NCBI GenBank assembly: GCA_036260105.1 | Contig: DATAAN010000157.1 | Coordinates: 1 to 19,703 of the forward strand | Source: JAJCYE01 sp036260105 | GTDB taxonomy: Bacteria > Actinomycetota > CADDZG01 > JAHWKV01 | Direction: 5' to 3' | Length of the DNA: 19,703 nucleotides | In this document: piece by piece, positions 13,569-19,703 of the stretch | Layout of the letters: each line of letters starts with the position of its first letter | Numbering within the stretch: position 1 is the stretch's first letter | Program-made: the position numbers and the translations under genes | The notes under the pieces: model-generated | Seen by the model: the letters and a program-made list of their open reading frames with translations, nothing else | Database searches by the model: none | Told to the model about the DNA's origin: nothing

Positions 13569-16352
13569 TTGCCCAAAGACTGCTTCGGAACCTTGAAGAA
13601 GCTGCCGACCGCCTCCGGCGAGATCGAGTACTTCGGCCTGCCTGAACTGGCCGGCGCAGTCGGCGCAGACGCCGGGCAGCTGCCCCACACGGTGAAGATC
13701 CTGCTGGAGAACCTGCTCCGCCGGGCCGGAAGCCGGGACGTCTCCGAGTCGGATGTGGCAGCTCTGGCGCGGTGGCCGGAGGAGCACCCCGGCGCCCGGC
13801 TGGCGTTCATGCCGGCTCGGGTGCTCATGCAGGACTTCACCGGCGTGCCGGCAGTGGTGGACCTGGCGGCCCTGCGCAGTGCGGTAAGCCGCGCCGGCGG
13901 CGACCCCACCGCCGTGAACCCGTTCGTACCGGTCGACCTGGTGATCGACCACTCGGTGCAGGTCGACCGCTTCGGGACCCGGGATGCCTACCAGGCGAAC
14001 ATCGAGTGGGAGTACCGGCGAAACCGGGAGCGATACTCGCTGCTCAACTGGGGCCAGCAGGCGTTCCGGGACTTCCGGGTCGTGCCTCCCGGCATGGGCA
14101 TCTGCCACCAGGTCAACCTGGAGTACCTCAGCCGGGTCGTCCTGGCCAGGGACGGCCTGGCATTCCCGGACACGCTGGTGGGCACCGACTCCCACACCAC
14201 CATGGTCAACGGGCTGGGGGTGCTGGGCTGGGGAGTGGGTGGCATCGAGGCCGAGGCCGCCATGCTGGGCCAGCCGATGTTCTTGACCTCTCCGGTCGTC
14301 GTCGGCATCCGCACCACCGGCGCGCTGCCGGTCGGCACCACTGCTACCGACCTCGTCCTCACACTGACCCAGATGCTGCGCAAGCATGGGGTGGTCGGCA
14401 AGTTCCTCGAGTTCTTCGGCGCCGGCCTCAGCAGCCTGGGCGTCGCCGACCGGGCCACCATCAGCAACATGTCGCCGGAGTTCGGCGCAACCTCGACCCT
14501 CTTCCCAGTCGACGCCAACACCCTGGCCTACCTGAGGGAGACGGGGCGGTCGGAGGCGGCGGATCTCGCCGAGCGCTACTGCAGCGAGCAGGGGCTGTTC
14601 CGGACCGACGCCGACCCTCCTCCCCGGTTCAGCGAGGTGCTGGACCTCGACCTGTCCACGGTCGAGCCGAGCCTCGCCGGCCCGAAGCGCCCGCAGGACC
14701 GGGTCGGGCTGTCCGGCGTATGGGACTCGTTCCGGGACGCCTTCCTGCCGGCCGGGACGAACGGCGCCCCGAATAGGGAGACCGGCCGGTTCGTGGCCGA
14801 GGGCGGAAACCCCCAGAGCAGCGACCTTCAGGCTCCGCTCGCCGGCGGGCCGCCCGAGCAGCCGGAAACGGGGCTGGGCGCCGAGGTCAACGACGGGTCG
14901 GTCGTCATCTCGGCCATCACCAGCTGCACCAACACCTCCAACCCGTCGGTGATGATCGCGGCCGGCCTTTTGGCCAAGAAGGCGGTGGAGGCCGGCCTGG
15001 AGACGAAACCCTGGGTGAAGACCTCGCTCGCCCCCGGCTCCCGGGTGGTCACCGACTACCTGGAGCGGGCGGGATTGCTGCCGTACCTGGAGGAGCTCGG
15101 CTTCAACCTGGTCGGCTACGGCTGCACCACGTGCATCGGCAACTCCGGCCCGCTTCCCGAGGACGTGGCCGAAGCGGTCGACAAGCGAGACCTCGCTGTG
15201 GTGGCCGTGCTCTCCGGCAACCGCAACTTCGAGGGCCGAATCCACTCGCAGGTTAAAGCCAGCTACCTCGCGTCGCCGCCCCTGTGCGTTGCCTACGCAC
15301 TCGCCGGCACCGTGCACCTCAACCTGGACCTGGATCCGATCGGGTACGACGAGACCGGCGAGGGCATCTACCTGGAGGAGCTGTGGCCCGAGCCCCACGA
15401 AGTCGAGTACCTGATGAACCGGGCGATATCTTCCGAGCAGTTCGAGCAGCAGTACTCGGGCATCTTCGAGGGTGACGACAACTGGCGCTCCATGCCGGCC
15501 CCCGAGGGCGAGGTGTTCCAGTGGGACCCCGACTCCACCTATATAAAGGAGCCGCCGTACTTTGCCGGGGTCACCGCAGAGTTCACTCCCCCGGGCGACA
15601 TAGTCGAGGCTCGGGCGCTGGCCGTCCTCGGCGATTCGATCACCACCGACCACATCTCCCCGGCAGGGTCGATCTGGCTCAACTCACCGGCCGGCAGGTA
15701 TCTGCGGAGCTCCGGCGTGGAGCCGCAGGACTTCAACAGCTTCGGCTCCCGGCGGGGAAACCACGAGGTGATGCTCCGCGGCACCTTCGGAAACTCGCGC
15801 CTTAAGAACCAGCTGGCACCGGGCACCGAGGGTCCTTACACGGTTCACCTGCCGGACGGGGAGTTGGCGACGATCTACGACGCCGCCACGGCGTACGCCG
15901 CCGAGGGCGTGCCGCTAGTGGTGCTGGCCGGCAAGGAGTACGGATCGGGCAGCTCGCGGGATTGGGCAGCCAAAGGCACGGCCCTGCTCGGAGTGAGAGC
16001 CGTGATAGCCGAGAGCTTCGAGCGCATCCACCGCAGCAACCTCGTCGGCATGGGTGTGCTGCCGCTGCAGCTCGCCCCCGGCGACTCGGTGGCCTCCCTC
16101 GGCCTTACCGGCAGGGAGCATTTCACCGTCCGGGGCGTGGGCAGCGATGTGCGGCCGGGCAAGACCGTCGAGGTCCTCGCACGAAGCGACGACGGCTCGG
16201 AGACGTCCTTTCCCGCGACCGTAAGGATCGACGCCGAGGCCGAGCTGGACTACTACCTGAACGGTGGAATTCTTCAGATGGTGCTGAGGCAGCTGCTCTC
16301 CGCCGGGGCGGCGGGGGCGGATGCTGAAACTACTGCAGGCCCAGCTGCTTGA
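13569..16352 (+). CDS. acnA: Aconitate hydratase (AcnA-type aconitase)
   Basis: Aconitase converts citrate to isocitrate through cis-aconitate in the TCA cycle, using a [4Fe-4S] cluster in the cytoplasm. The 927 residues fit the long AcnA/IRP1 type. Cluster cysteines are C453 (ITSCTNTSNP) and C519 and C522 (YGCTTCIGNSG). Other family segments are QDFTGVPAVVDLAALR (88-103), VGTDSHTTMVNGLGVLGWGVGG (204-225) and, in the C-terminal swivel domain, the GKEYGSGSSRDWAAKG loop followed by AESFERIHRSNLVGMG. TTG start: GAGG (13558-13561) lies 7 bases upstream and the N-terminal PKDCFGTLK matches AcnA starts. It is single, divergent from the Ala-rich gene, and its last 23 bases overlap the small convergent gene at 16330-16578. 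The linker at 395-440 is loose and hydrophilic, otherwise ordinary. Confidence 0.98.
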   Translation: MPKDCFGTLKKLPTASGEIEYFGLPELAGAVGADAGQLPHTVKILLENLLRRAGSRDVSESDVAALARWPEEHPGARLAFMPARVLMQDFTGVPAVVDLAALRSAVSRAGGDPTAVNPFVPVDLVIDHSVQVDRFGTRDAYQANIEWEYRRNRERYSLLNWGQQAFRDFRVVPPGMGICHQVNLEYLSRVVLARDGLAFPDTLVGTDSHTTMVNGLGVLGWGVGGIEAEAAMLGQPMFLTSPVVVGIRTTGALPVGTTATDLVLTLTQMLRKHGVVGKFLEFFGAGLSSLGVADRATISNMSPEFGATSTLFPVDANTLAYLRETGRSEAADLAERYCSEQGLFRTDADPPPRFSEVLDLDLSTVEPSLAGPKRPQDRVGLSGVWDSFRDAFLPAGTNGAPNRETGRFVAEGGNPQSSDLQAPLAGGPPEQPETGLGAEVNDGSVVISAITSCTNTSNPSVMIAAGLLAKKAVEAGLETKPWVKTSLAPGSRVVTDYLERAGLLPYLEELGFNLVGYGCTTCIGNSGPLPEDVAEAVDKRDLAVVAVLSGNRNFEGRIHSQVKASYLASPPLCVAYALAGTVHLNLDLDPIGYDETGEGIYLEELWPEPHEVEYLMNRAISSEQFEQQYSGIFEGDDNWRSMPAPEGEVFQWDPDSTYIKEPPYFAGVTAEFTPPGDIVEARALAVLGDSITTDHISPAGSIWLNSPAGRYLRSSGVEPQDFNSFGSRRGNHEVMLRGTFGNSRLKNQLAPGTEGPYTVHLPDGELATIYDAATAYAAEGVPLVVLAGKEYGSGSSRDWAAKGTALLGVRAVIAESFERIHRSNLVGMGVLPLQLAPGDSVASLGLTGREHFTVRGVGSDVRPGKTVEVLARSDDGSETSFPATVRIDAEAELDYYLNGGILQMVLRQLLSAGAAGADAETTAGPAA

Positions 16353-16578
16353 GGGCCTGCTGGACGGTTTCGCTGTCCTCGACCTCCGCACGGCTCGATC
16401 GATACTGGGAGTCGGGCTCGCCGCCTTCCTCCTGTTCGTCGCCGGCCGGCTGGCGAGCGGGCCGGTTCTCTACCGCGTCCGCCAGGCCTGGAATGCCCTT
16501 AAGTGCTGCCTGTACGGTGTCGCTGTCGGTGGAGGCAGGCGCCTCCGACTCCTGACCCTGCTCTTCCTGGTCGCCCAT
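16330..16578 (-). CDS. Small acidic protein with two TVQxALK repeats
   Basis: This is an 82-residue unrecognised protein rich in Glu, Gln, Asp, Gly and Ser, probably largely disordered and soluble, with no cysteine. It carries an internal duplication: SDTVQAALK (19-27) and SETVQQALK (69-77), each a short predicted helix, the second closing the protein as QLGLQ. ATG 16578 is supported by AGGGAG 6 bases upstream. Its 3' end overlaps the aconitase 3' end by 23 bases tail to tail. The plus-strand frame across the same bases has no SD, so this strand is preferred. It might be a small stress or binding protein; no function can be assigned. Confidence 0.62.
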   Translation of the reverse strand: MGDQEEQGQESEAPASTDSDTVQAALKGIPGLADAVENRPARQPAGDEQEEGGEPDSQYRSSRAEVEDSETVQQALKQLGLQ

Positions 16579-16631
16579 GGGTTTCTCCCTTCCTAAGCAA
16601 GCGGTCTTTGCGAAAAAGTTCCAACGCTAAA

Positions 16632-16660
16632 AGTATCGGGGCGAGCCACCGCAAACGCAA
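16632..16660 (-). promoter_or_regulatory. Candidate promoter of the small acidic protein
   Basis: On the minus strand TTGCGT (16660-16655) and GATACT (16637-16632) are 17 bases apart, matching 3 and 4 of 6 housekeeping consensus positions. Transcription would start near 16625, about 47 bases before the ATG. It shares the 126-base divergent gap with the cupredoxin gene, for which I found no clear promoter. Confidence 0.25.
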
Positions 16661-16704
16661 AGCGCCGGCTGCCCCAGTCCCTCCCAGTGTCAAGAAAGGA
16701 CGCA

Positions 16705-17106
16705 ATGCTGCACTTCCCGACTTCTTCTACCCACATCTGGCGACTTGTTCGGCACATCCTGATAGTTGCGGCGCTTTTGCTCCAGGCCGGCTGCTCCGGC
16801 GGGATGGAGCCGACCGGCGACGTCGAGACCGGAGCCGCCACCGGACCTGCGGTGAAGATCGAAGCCGGCGACAACTTCTTCAAGCCGGACGTGCTGGCAG
16901 TACGCCCTGCCGAGGAGGTCACCGTGGAGATCCGCAACACCGGGACCCGTCCGCACGACTGGACCGCAGACGAGCTCGGCATAGGCACCGGCACCATGTC
17001 GCCCGGCGAGGTCTTCCACGCCACATTCACCGTGCCGGACCAGGACATCGAATTCGTCTGCACGCTGCACGCAGGCATGGACGGCACTATCGAGGTATCC
17101 CGGTGA
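16705..17106 (+). CDS. Exported blue-copper (cupredoxin) protein, probable lipoprotein
   Basis: This is a type 1 copper electron carrier or copper-binding protein outside the membrane. With ATG 16705 (133 residues; AAAGGA ends 4 bases upstream) the N-terminus has a basic WRLVRH segment, a hydrophobic stretch (18-27) and QAGC ending at C30. C30 is a likely lipid-attachment cysteine, although Gln at -3 departs from the standard lipobox. The mature part is a single cupredoxin barrel (about 48-133). Copper ligands are H84 (RPHDW), C119, H122 and M125 in VCTLHAGMDG. The C-x2-H-x2-M loop has the short spacing of amicyanin rather than the longer plastocyanin or azurin loops. GTG 16687 would add six residues without an SD. 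It precedes another lipoprotein gene by 41 bases but that gene seems to have its own promoter. The redox partner is unknown. Confidence 0.9.
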   Translation: MLHFPTSSTHIWRLVRHILIVAALLLQAGCSGGMEPTGDVETGAATGPAVKIEAGDNFFKPDVLAVRPAEEVTVEIRNTGTRPHDWTADELGIGTGTMSPGEVFHATFTVPDQDIEFVCTLHAGMDGTIEVSR

Positions 17107-17134
17107 AACCTGCTGCGTCGCACCGGCCCTGGGT

Positions 17135-17140
17135 TAGCAT
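17135..17140 (+). promoter_or_regulatory. Predicted -10 element of the lipoprotein gene (leaderless)
   Basis: TAGCAT fits TANNNT and lies 7 bases before the ATG at 17148, the same geometry as the HNH gene at 7595-7608. There is no SD before either in-frame ATG (17139, 17148). The -35 region is not recognisable. This hexamer decides the start choice. Confidence 0.4.
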
Positions 17141-17147
17141 GTTCTCA

Positions 17148-17825
17148 ATGCGGAACTCGAACGGCTCACACGCGTGCAATCCGCCAGTCAGCCGCCCGGC
17201 CGCTAAGCGGGTGGCCGCGCTGGCGCTTCTGCTTATGCTCGCCGCCTCGGCGTGCAACAACGGCGGCACCGCCGCCCAGACCGAGGCGTCGCCCACCGCC
17301 ACCGTCCAGCGAGGGCTGACCGCCAACTCTCCGGTGACGCTGACGAGCGTGGGTCCCGTGGTGGTCGGGATGACGATCGAGCAGATCTCGGCGGCAGCCG
17401 GCGTGGCGCTGACCCGGCAGCCCGACTTCGACCAGGCGATGGCCGAGAAGAACTGCGCTTATGTCAGCCCGTCCACGATTCCCGGCTACATCCCTCCCCC
17501 GGACAGTGGGAACAAGTCGCCGCTGGCGTTCATGATCGTGGACGGCAAGCTGGCCCGCATCGACATCCTCGGAGGAGATTTCGCCACCGCTCAGGGAATC
17601 AAGGTGGGAAGCGAAGAAAAGGCGGTCATCGACGCCTACGGCAACGGGGAGCCGCTGCCCCCCAGGGCGTTCATCGGTCCTCCCTACCGCTACCTGACCG
17701 CCACTCCGAAGGAGGAGGAGGACAAGAACTACCGGATGGTGTTCGAGTCCGACGGCGCGAAGGTGGTCAACTACCGGGTCGGCCAGCTGCCGCAGGTGGA
17801 GAACCGGCAGGGCTGCACGCCCTAG
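17148..17825 (+). CDS. Lipoprotein with two BamE/BLIP-like repeat motifs
   Basis: This is a surface lipoprotein of unproven function. From ATG 17148 (225 residues; leaderless-type -10 hexamer, no SD) there is a basic start, a hydrophobic segment (22-33) and lipobox AASAC with C36. A Thr/Ala-rich linker (37-60) follows. The mature domain contains GPVVVGMTIEQISAAAG (69-85) and, later, GIKVGSEEKAVIDAYG (150-165). Both resemble the xVGMxxxxVxxxxG start of SmpA/OmlA/BamE-type units, and two such units in tandem recall the beta-lactamase-inhibitor-protein fold; this is pattern-level inference. C103 and C223 could form a disulfide. A strand FMIVDGKLARIDI lies between the units. It ends 3 bases from the convergent metallophosphoesterase stop. 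ATG 17139 would add three residues. Confidence 0.82.
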   Translation: MRNSNGSHACNPPVSRPAAKRVAALALLLMLAASACNNGGTAAQTEASPTATVQRGLTANSPVTLTSVGPVVVGMTIEQISAAAGVALTRQPDFDQAMAEKNCAYVSPSTIPGYIPPPDSGNKSPLAFMIVDGKLARIDILGGDFATAQGIKVGSEEKAVIDAYGNGEPLPPRAFIGPPYRYLTATPKEEEDKNYRMVFESDGAKVVNYRVGQLPQVENRQGCTP

Positions 17826-17828
17826 TAG

Positions 17829-18731
17829 TCAGGGCTTCCGCCCGATTCCGAACCGGTCCACCGCACGCCCGTCGGTTCCGAGCGCGGCAACAGTCAGAGC
17901 CTGCCCCTCCACCTCCACCAGGAGGAAGTGATTAACCGAAAGGCAGGACTTCAGCCACGGCTGGCTGTCGACGCACGGGTAGAGCTGGGCGCCGCCACCT
18001 CCGGTCACTACGTAGTGCACACCGTTGACCAGTGAGTGCTCGTATCCGTGGTTGTGCCCGTTCAGCACCAGGTCGACGCCGTGCCTCTCGAACAGCGGCA
18101 CCCAGCGACGCCGGACCTCCACGTTGTTCTCGTGCAGGCCCACCGTGAAGGGAGGGTGGTGGAAGACAACGATCTTGACCGGCGCCCGCGACCCCGCCAG
18201 CTCCGACTCCAGCCATGCCGTCTGGGTCGGGTCCGCCACACGGTTGGAGTCGAGCATGAAGAACTGAACCTGCTGTGCGGTCCAGGTGTAGTACCTCTCC
18301 TCCGCACCCAGAACACCGGCGGTGGATGGACGGCCGGAGTCGTGGTTGCCCCACGTCGCCCGCCACTGGTGACCGGGGTGCTCGAGCAGACAGCCCTCGG
18401 GTCCGTAGTAGTTCGATTGCGTCGCGGTGCCGTCGGGCCGGTAGAAGTTGTCGCCAGTGGTGACCACCACGTCGAACGGAGTGGCTTTCCGGACCTCGCA
18501 CATGCGGCCGGTGACCGCCGCCTGCTCCGGCGTCCCGGCGCCCCAGTCGCCTTTGGCGGCGAAGGTAAACCGGGGAGGCGGGCTCGGGCTGGCGCTGGCG
18601 CTGGGCCCCGTCGCATTCGTCTCCGCTGCGGAAGGCCGGTCCTCCCCGCCGGGAGGTTCGCCGCACGCCACAGCCAACGACACGACTGCTGCCAAGAAGA
18701 TCAAAGCCCCTGGCCGCGACATGCGACTCAT
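17829..18731 (-). CDS. Calcineurin-like metallophosphoesterase lipoprotein
   Basis: This is a dinuclear-metal phosphoesterase, most like the purple acid phosphatase/calcineurin-like group, acting outside the membrane. Metal-site motifs occur in order: GDW (D62), TGDNFY (D94, N95, Y97), GNHD (N129, H130), VVFHHPPF (H191, H192) and GHNHGYEH (H226, H228). The N-terminus has Arg residues, a hydrophobic stretch (9-21) and lipobox LAVAC with C23, then a Ser/Pro/Ala-rich linker (24-53). ATG 18731 (300 residues) is chosen as the first ATG before the signal; TTG 18764 and ATG 18722 are possible, and none has an SD. C253 and C263 may pair. The substrate (phosphomonoester, diester or nucleotide) is unknown. 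It diverges from the gene at 18828 and is tail to tail with the lipoprotein gene. Confidence 0.9.
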   Translation of the reverse strand: MSRMSRPGALIFLAAVVSLAVACGEPPGGEDRPSAAETNATGPSASASPSPPPRFTFAAKGDWGAGTPEQAAVTGRMCEVRKATPFDVVVTTGDNFYRPDGTATQSNYYGPEGCLLEHPGHQWRATWGNHDSGRPSTAGVLGAEERYYTWTAQQVQFFMLDSNRVADPTQTAWLESELAGSRAPVKIVVFHHPPFTVGLHENNVEVRRRWVPLFERHGVDLVLNGHNHGYEHSLVNGVHYVVTGGGGAQLYPCVDSQPWLKSCLSVNHFLLVEVEGQALTVAALGTDGRAVDRFGIGRKP

Positions 18732-18827
18732 ATTGCCACGGGCCGGTTGGCCCGACGGCTTCAAGCATCACGGCCGTACCGGTGGGTAGGACTGGGGTAA
18801 TCCGATCGACCGAAAGGAGTATCGACC

Positions 18828-19238
18828 ATGAGTCCGGGAAGGAAAGCCGAAGCTTCAGACGTCCGAGCCTGGCACGGGACGGTGGCCGCCTCCAACGAGC
18901 TGGACTCGCGCCGCGAGTGGGTCGTCTGGGGGGTCGGTCCGGAAGCGCCGAGCGTCCTGGGAGGCACGCCGGGCAACGACATCGCTGAAGGCATCGCCCG
19001 GGCCGCCGACGAGGAGTGGGCCGCCATGGGAGCCCAGGAGAAGTGGATCGTCACTCTGACCGCAGGCGAGACCGATCTCGAGGAGATCCTGGCCGACTCC
19101 GGATCGACCCGGGGGCATGCCCCGTACCTCGCGCCCGGAAAGTCGGAGGAGATGCCCGAGGACGGGCTGATGGAGGGGACGCTTCGCAACGACGTCGCTC
19201 CTCGCCGGAAAGTGGACCAGCCCAGGCCGAGCGGCTAG
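18828..19238 (+). CDS. Hypothetical protein, 136 residues
   Basis: I do not recognise this family. The start is well supported: AAAGGAG lies 8 bases before ATG 18828. The protein is soluble, mildly acidic, without cysteine, signal peptide or membrane segment. The middle looks folded (REWVVWGVGPEAPSVLGG, then a helix IAEGIARAADEEWAAMGAQE and a strand KWIVTLTAG), while the last 40 residues are Glu/Pro/Gly/Arg-rich and likely flexible. It diverges from the phosphoesterase gene across 96 bases and converges on the DNA ligase, whose stop is 12 bases away. Confidence 0.75.
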   Translation: MSPGRKAEASDVRAWHGTVAASNELDSRREWVVWGVGPEAPSVLGGTPGNDIAEGIARAADEEWAAMGAQEKWIVTLTAGETDLEEILADSGSTRGHAPYLAPGKSEEMPEDGLMEGTLRNDVAPRRKVDQPRPSG

Positions 19239-19250
19239 GCGCCGGGCGCC
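19238..19250. terminator. Compact hairpin between abutting convergent stops
   Basis: GGCGCCGGGCGCC can form a 5 bp stem with a 3-base loop. It starts at the last base of one TAG stop (19236-19238) and ends next to the opposite-strand TAG (19251-19253). There is no T-tract, so the terminator role is a guess from position. Confidence 0.3.
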
Positions 19251-19703
19251 CTACCCTCCGCCGCCGGCAAGGACGTCCGCCAGGTTGTAGGTCGCCGGTA
19301 CCTCCAGCTGGGCGAAGGTACAGGACTCGGGCGTACGGTCGGTGCGCCAGCGCTTGAACTGCGCTACGTGCCGGAAGCGGTCACCCTCCATGTGGTCGTA
19401 GCCCACTTCGAGAACGAGCTCGGGTCTGAGTGGCTCCCACGACATGTCCTTATGGGCGTTCCACCGGTTCCCTGCGCCGCCCGGGATGCGGTCCAGGTCC
19501 GACCAGTCGTGCCAGGGATGGTCGACGTCGGCATCCTTCCGATACGGCTCCAGGTCCTCCAGCAGCCGCTTGCGCTCGGCCATCGAGAAGGCGCCGGCCA
19601 CGCCGACGTGGTGCAGGTGGCCCTCGTCGTCGTATAGCCCGAGAAGAAGGGACCCCACCACCGGCCCGCTCTTGTGCCAGCGGAAGCCGGCGACCACGCA
19701 GTC
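19251..19703 (-). CDS. ligC: ATP-dependent DNA ligase, LigC-like (C-terminal part)
   Basis: The visible 150 residues are the C-terminal oligonucleotide-binding (OB) domain of an ATP-dependent DNA ligase, which seals nicks after adenylation of an active-site lysine. The window begins in DCVVAGFRWHKSG, near ligase motif V, followed by VGSLLLGLYDDEGHLHHVGVAGAF, the helix RKRLLEDLEPYR, and the late WEPLRPELVLEVGYDHMEGDRFRHVAQFKRWR segment. The adenylation domain and start lie beyond base 19703. The closest match I recall is mycobacterial LigC, a stand-alone ligase used in backup repair, rather than LigD, since no polymerase or phosphoesterase module follows. The symbol is by resemblance. It is convergent with the 136-residue gene. 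Confidence 0.88.
   Translation of the reverse strand, partial: DCVVAGFRWHKSGPVVGSLLLGLYDDEGHLHHVGVAGAFSMAERKRLLEDLEPYRKDADVDHPWHDWSDLDRIPGGAGNRWNAHKDMSWEPLRPELVLEVGYDHMEGDRFRHVAQFKRWRTDRTPESCTFAQLEVPATYNLADVLAGGGG

Noticed and set aside
13461..15653. A 730-codon open frame on the minus strand opposite aconitase
   Set aside because: It lies wholly antisense to a clear AcnA with all Fe-S cysteines; its composition (Arg, Gly, Val, Asp-rich, no domain) is that of a GC-rich shadow frame.
16321..16596. Hydrophobic 91-codon plus-strand frame overlapping the aconitase end
   Set aside because: No SD, overlaps the aconitase stop, and the opposite strand has an SD-supported gene with an internal repeat.
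16503..17147. Upstream extension of the lipoprotein frame through the cupredoxin gene
   Set aside because: Arg-rich shadow sequence; the signal peptide and lipobox fix the start at about 17139-17148.
1..19703. tRNA, rRNA, CRISPR arrays, insertion sequences
   Set aside because: No cloverleaf, repeat-spacer array, transposase or terminal inverted repeat was seen on either strand by eye; a dedicated scan was not possible.

Overview
The window is strongly GC-rich and looks like chromosomal DNA of an actinomycete, probably an uncultured or little-studied member of Actinomycetota. The evidence is a full-length Lhr-type giant helicase, a DUF222-HNH protein with an actinobacterial-type LexA box, a LigC-like ATP-dependent DNA ligase, TTG/GTG starts with clear Shine-Dalgarno (SD) sites, and two starts with leaderless promoter geometry. 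I saw no rRNA, tRNA, CRISPR array, insertion sequence or phage gene. No gene-free stretch exceeds about 220 bases.

Layout. (1) 1-5540, minus strand: a serine beta-lactamase-like hydrolase (cut by the window edge) lies downstream of the helicase lhr. (2) 5687-7407, plus: an ECF sigma factor and an overlapping single-pass membrane protein that is probably its anti-sigma factor, with a long Ala-rich outer part. (3) 7608-8858, plus: a DUF222/HNH endonuclease whose start lies inside a LexA-box-like palindrome. (4) 8972-12260, minus: a probable three-gene operon of a membrane-anchored SRPBCC protein, a zinc alcohol/formaldehyde dehydrogenase and an UlaG-like metallo-hydrolase. (5) 12466-13350, minus: an exported Ala-rich protein followed by a strong terminator-like hairpin. 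(6) 13569-16352, plus: aconitase, overlapped at its tail by a small acidic protein gene on the other strand. (7) 16705-19238: a cupredoxin, a two-repeat lipoprotein, a metallophosphoesterase lipoprotein (minus) and an unrecognised 136-residue protein. (8) 19251-19703, minus: the C-terminal end of a LigC-like DNA ligase.

The most unusual signal links (2) and (5). The outer region of the putative anti-sigma factor and the exported Ala-rich protein share a domain that aligns without gaps: about 30 of 70 residues are identical by hand count, two cysteines are exactly 41 residues apart in both, and the segment leaving the membrane is nearly the same. This suggests an undescribed envelope-sensing arrangement in which a free homologue of the sensor domain is made about 5 kb away. 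The second notable signal is the predicted SOS control of the HNH gene through a leaderless promoter. The rest is mostly housekeeping or stress metabolism: DNA repair (lhr, ligase), the TCA cycle (aconitase), aldehyde/alcohol handling and cell-surface lipoproteins.
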